Positions 63,830 through 64,000 of a DNA stretch of 64,000 bases are shown here, piece after piece. Where the stretch lies: NCBI GenBank assembly GCA_048498995.1, contig JBEHWX010000006.1, forward strand, positions 38,232 to 102,231, in the 5' to 3' direction. The position numbers were made by a program, and so were the translations under genes. Every line of letters begins with the position of its first letter. The first letter of the stretch is position 1. Under the pieces are notes generated by a model, which saw only the letters and a program-made list of their open reading frames with translations, searched no databases and had not been told where the DNA came from. Source of the stretch: JBEHWX01 sp048498995. GTDB taxonomy: Bacteria > Bacteroidota > Ignavibacteria > OLB7.

Positions 63830-64000
63830 GCGCACGGCGGTAGGCGCGCGGCGGCAAGCGCGCGGCGGTAGGTGCACGGCGGTAGGTGCACGGCGGTAGG
63901 CGCACGGCGGTAGGCGCACGGCGGTAGGCGCACGGCGGTAGGCGCACGGCGGTAGGCGCACGGCGGTAGGCGCACGGCGGTAGGCGCACGGCGGTAGGCG
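63830..64000. repeat. 14-bp tandem repeat array, running off the window
   Basis: Twelve complete 14-base units (consensus GCGCACGGCGGTAG) plus three bases run to the window end. Unit 2 differs at three positions and units 3, 4 and 5 at one or two; units 6-12 are identical. The variant units are all at the edge near the comM gene, while the inner copies are uniform, as in an expanding minisatellite. The unit length is not a multiple of three, so copy-number changes would shift any reading frame, which argues against coding. Confidence 0.95.

Noticed and set aside
63600..64000. Overlapping minus-strand frames with a repeated PPCAYRRAPTAV pattern
   Set aside because: All three minus frames stay open only because the 14-bp unit lacks stops. 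A 14-base period is not a coding period, so it is treated as a DNA repeat.
63830..64000. Possible CRISPR array
   Set aside because: Units are directly adjacent 14-mers with no spacers and no cas genes nearby.

Overview
The window is one continuous stretch of high-GC bacterial chromosome with densely packed genes on both strands. I found no rRNA, tRNA, CRISPR array, insertion sequence or phage module. The organism is most likely a member of the FCB superphylum (Bacteroidota / Ignavibacteriota / Kapabacteria-like). The reasons are a type IX secretion C-terminal sorting domain on a secreted glycoside-hydrolase-like protein, futalosine-pathway menaquinone genes, secreted and lipoproteins typical of the group, and a HU protein with a Lys/Ala/Gly tail. 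This placement is inference from gene content only.

Layout. 0-4.3 kb holds three intact secreted paralogues and one frameshifted copy of an uncharacterised family, interleaved with an AraC regulator and two small membrane proteins. 4.5-6.4 kb holds a secreted alpha/beta hydrolase and a YCII protein, followed by a strong terminator. 6.8-15.1 kb is a polymorphic-toxin region. It has a 1586-residue protein with an eCIS-core (DUF4157) N-terminus and a WHH-type HNH nuclease tip, a 1-nt-overlapping SUKH immunity gene, a frameshifted gene remnant, three uncharacterised small proteins, a second SUKH protein and a standalone UBP zinc finger. 15.3-17 kb holds a small membrane protein, a DinB-like protein and an FKBP isomerase.

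17.2-29.9 kb is the metabolic core. A methyltransferase and an amidohydrolase (probable aminofutalosine deaminase) precede mqnP, a DAHP synthase, mqnD, mqnB and a radical SAM protein with a non-standard C-x8-C-x2-C cluster motif; aroA, aroE and the T9SS-sorted hydrolase follow. The shikimate genes supply chorismate, which the futalosine genes convert towards menaquinone. mqnA, mqnE and mqnC are not in the window. A two-TM, C-terminal pYEATS-domain protein, a candidate immune component, sits between the two halves on the opposite strand.

30-47.7 kb is mostly housekeeping: a nickel-type transporter, an MFS exporter, a NifU-domain protein, a Bor-like lipoprotein, an FAD oxidoreductase, a low-GC islet with two secreted proteins, comEC without its metallo-beta-lactamase domain, pgeF, HU, acs, ddl, a ribokinase-family sugar kinase and a PQQ-type sugar dehydrogenase. 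47.9-51.5 kb is a cyanophycin operon (cphB-cphA). 52-55.4 kb is a stress-type trio (Hsp20, DUF2892-SRPBCC protein, Zn alcohol dehydrogenase). 55.9-63.7 kb holds a Rossmann-fold protein, a small helical protein, a DUF3916 protein, an imelysin-like/di-haem peroxidase fusion, a PhoX-like lipoprotein and a ComM/YifB ATPase. The window ends inside a 14-bp tandem repeat.

The strongest leads are the eCIS-core nuclease toxin with its swapped low-GC tip and immunity debris, the pYEATS membrane protein, the unusual radical SAM enzyme in the menaquinone cluster, and the tandem secreted family with a decaying member.
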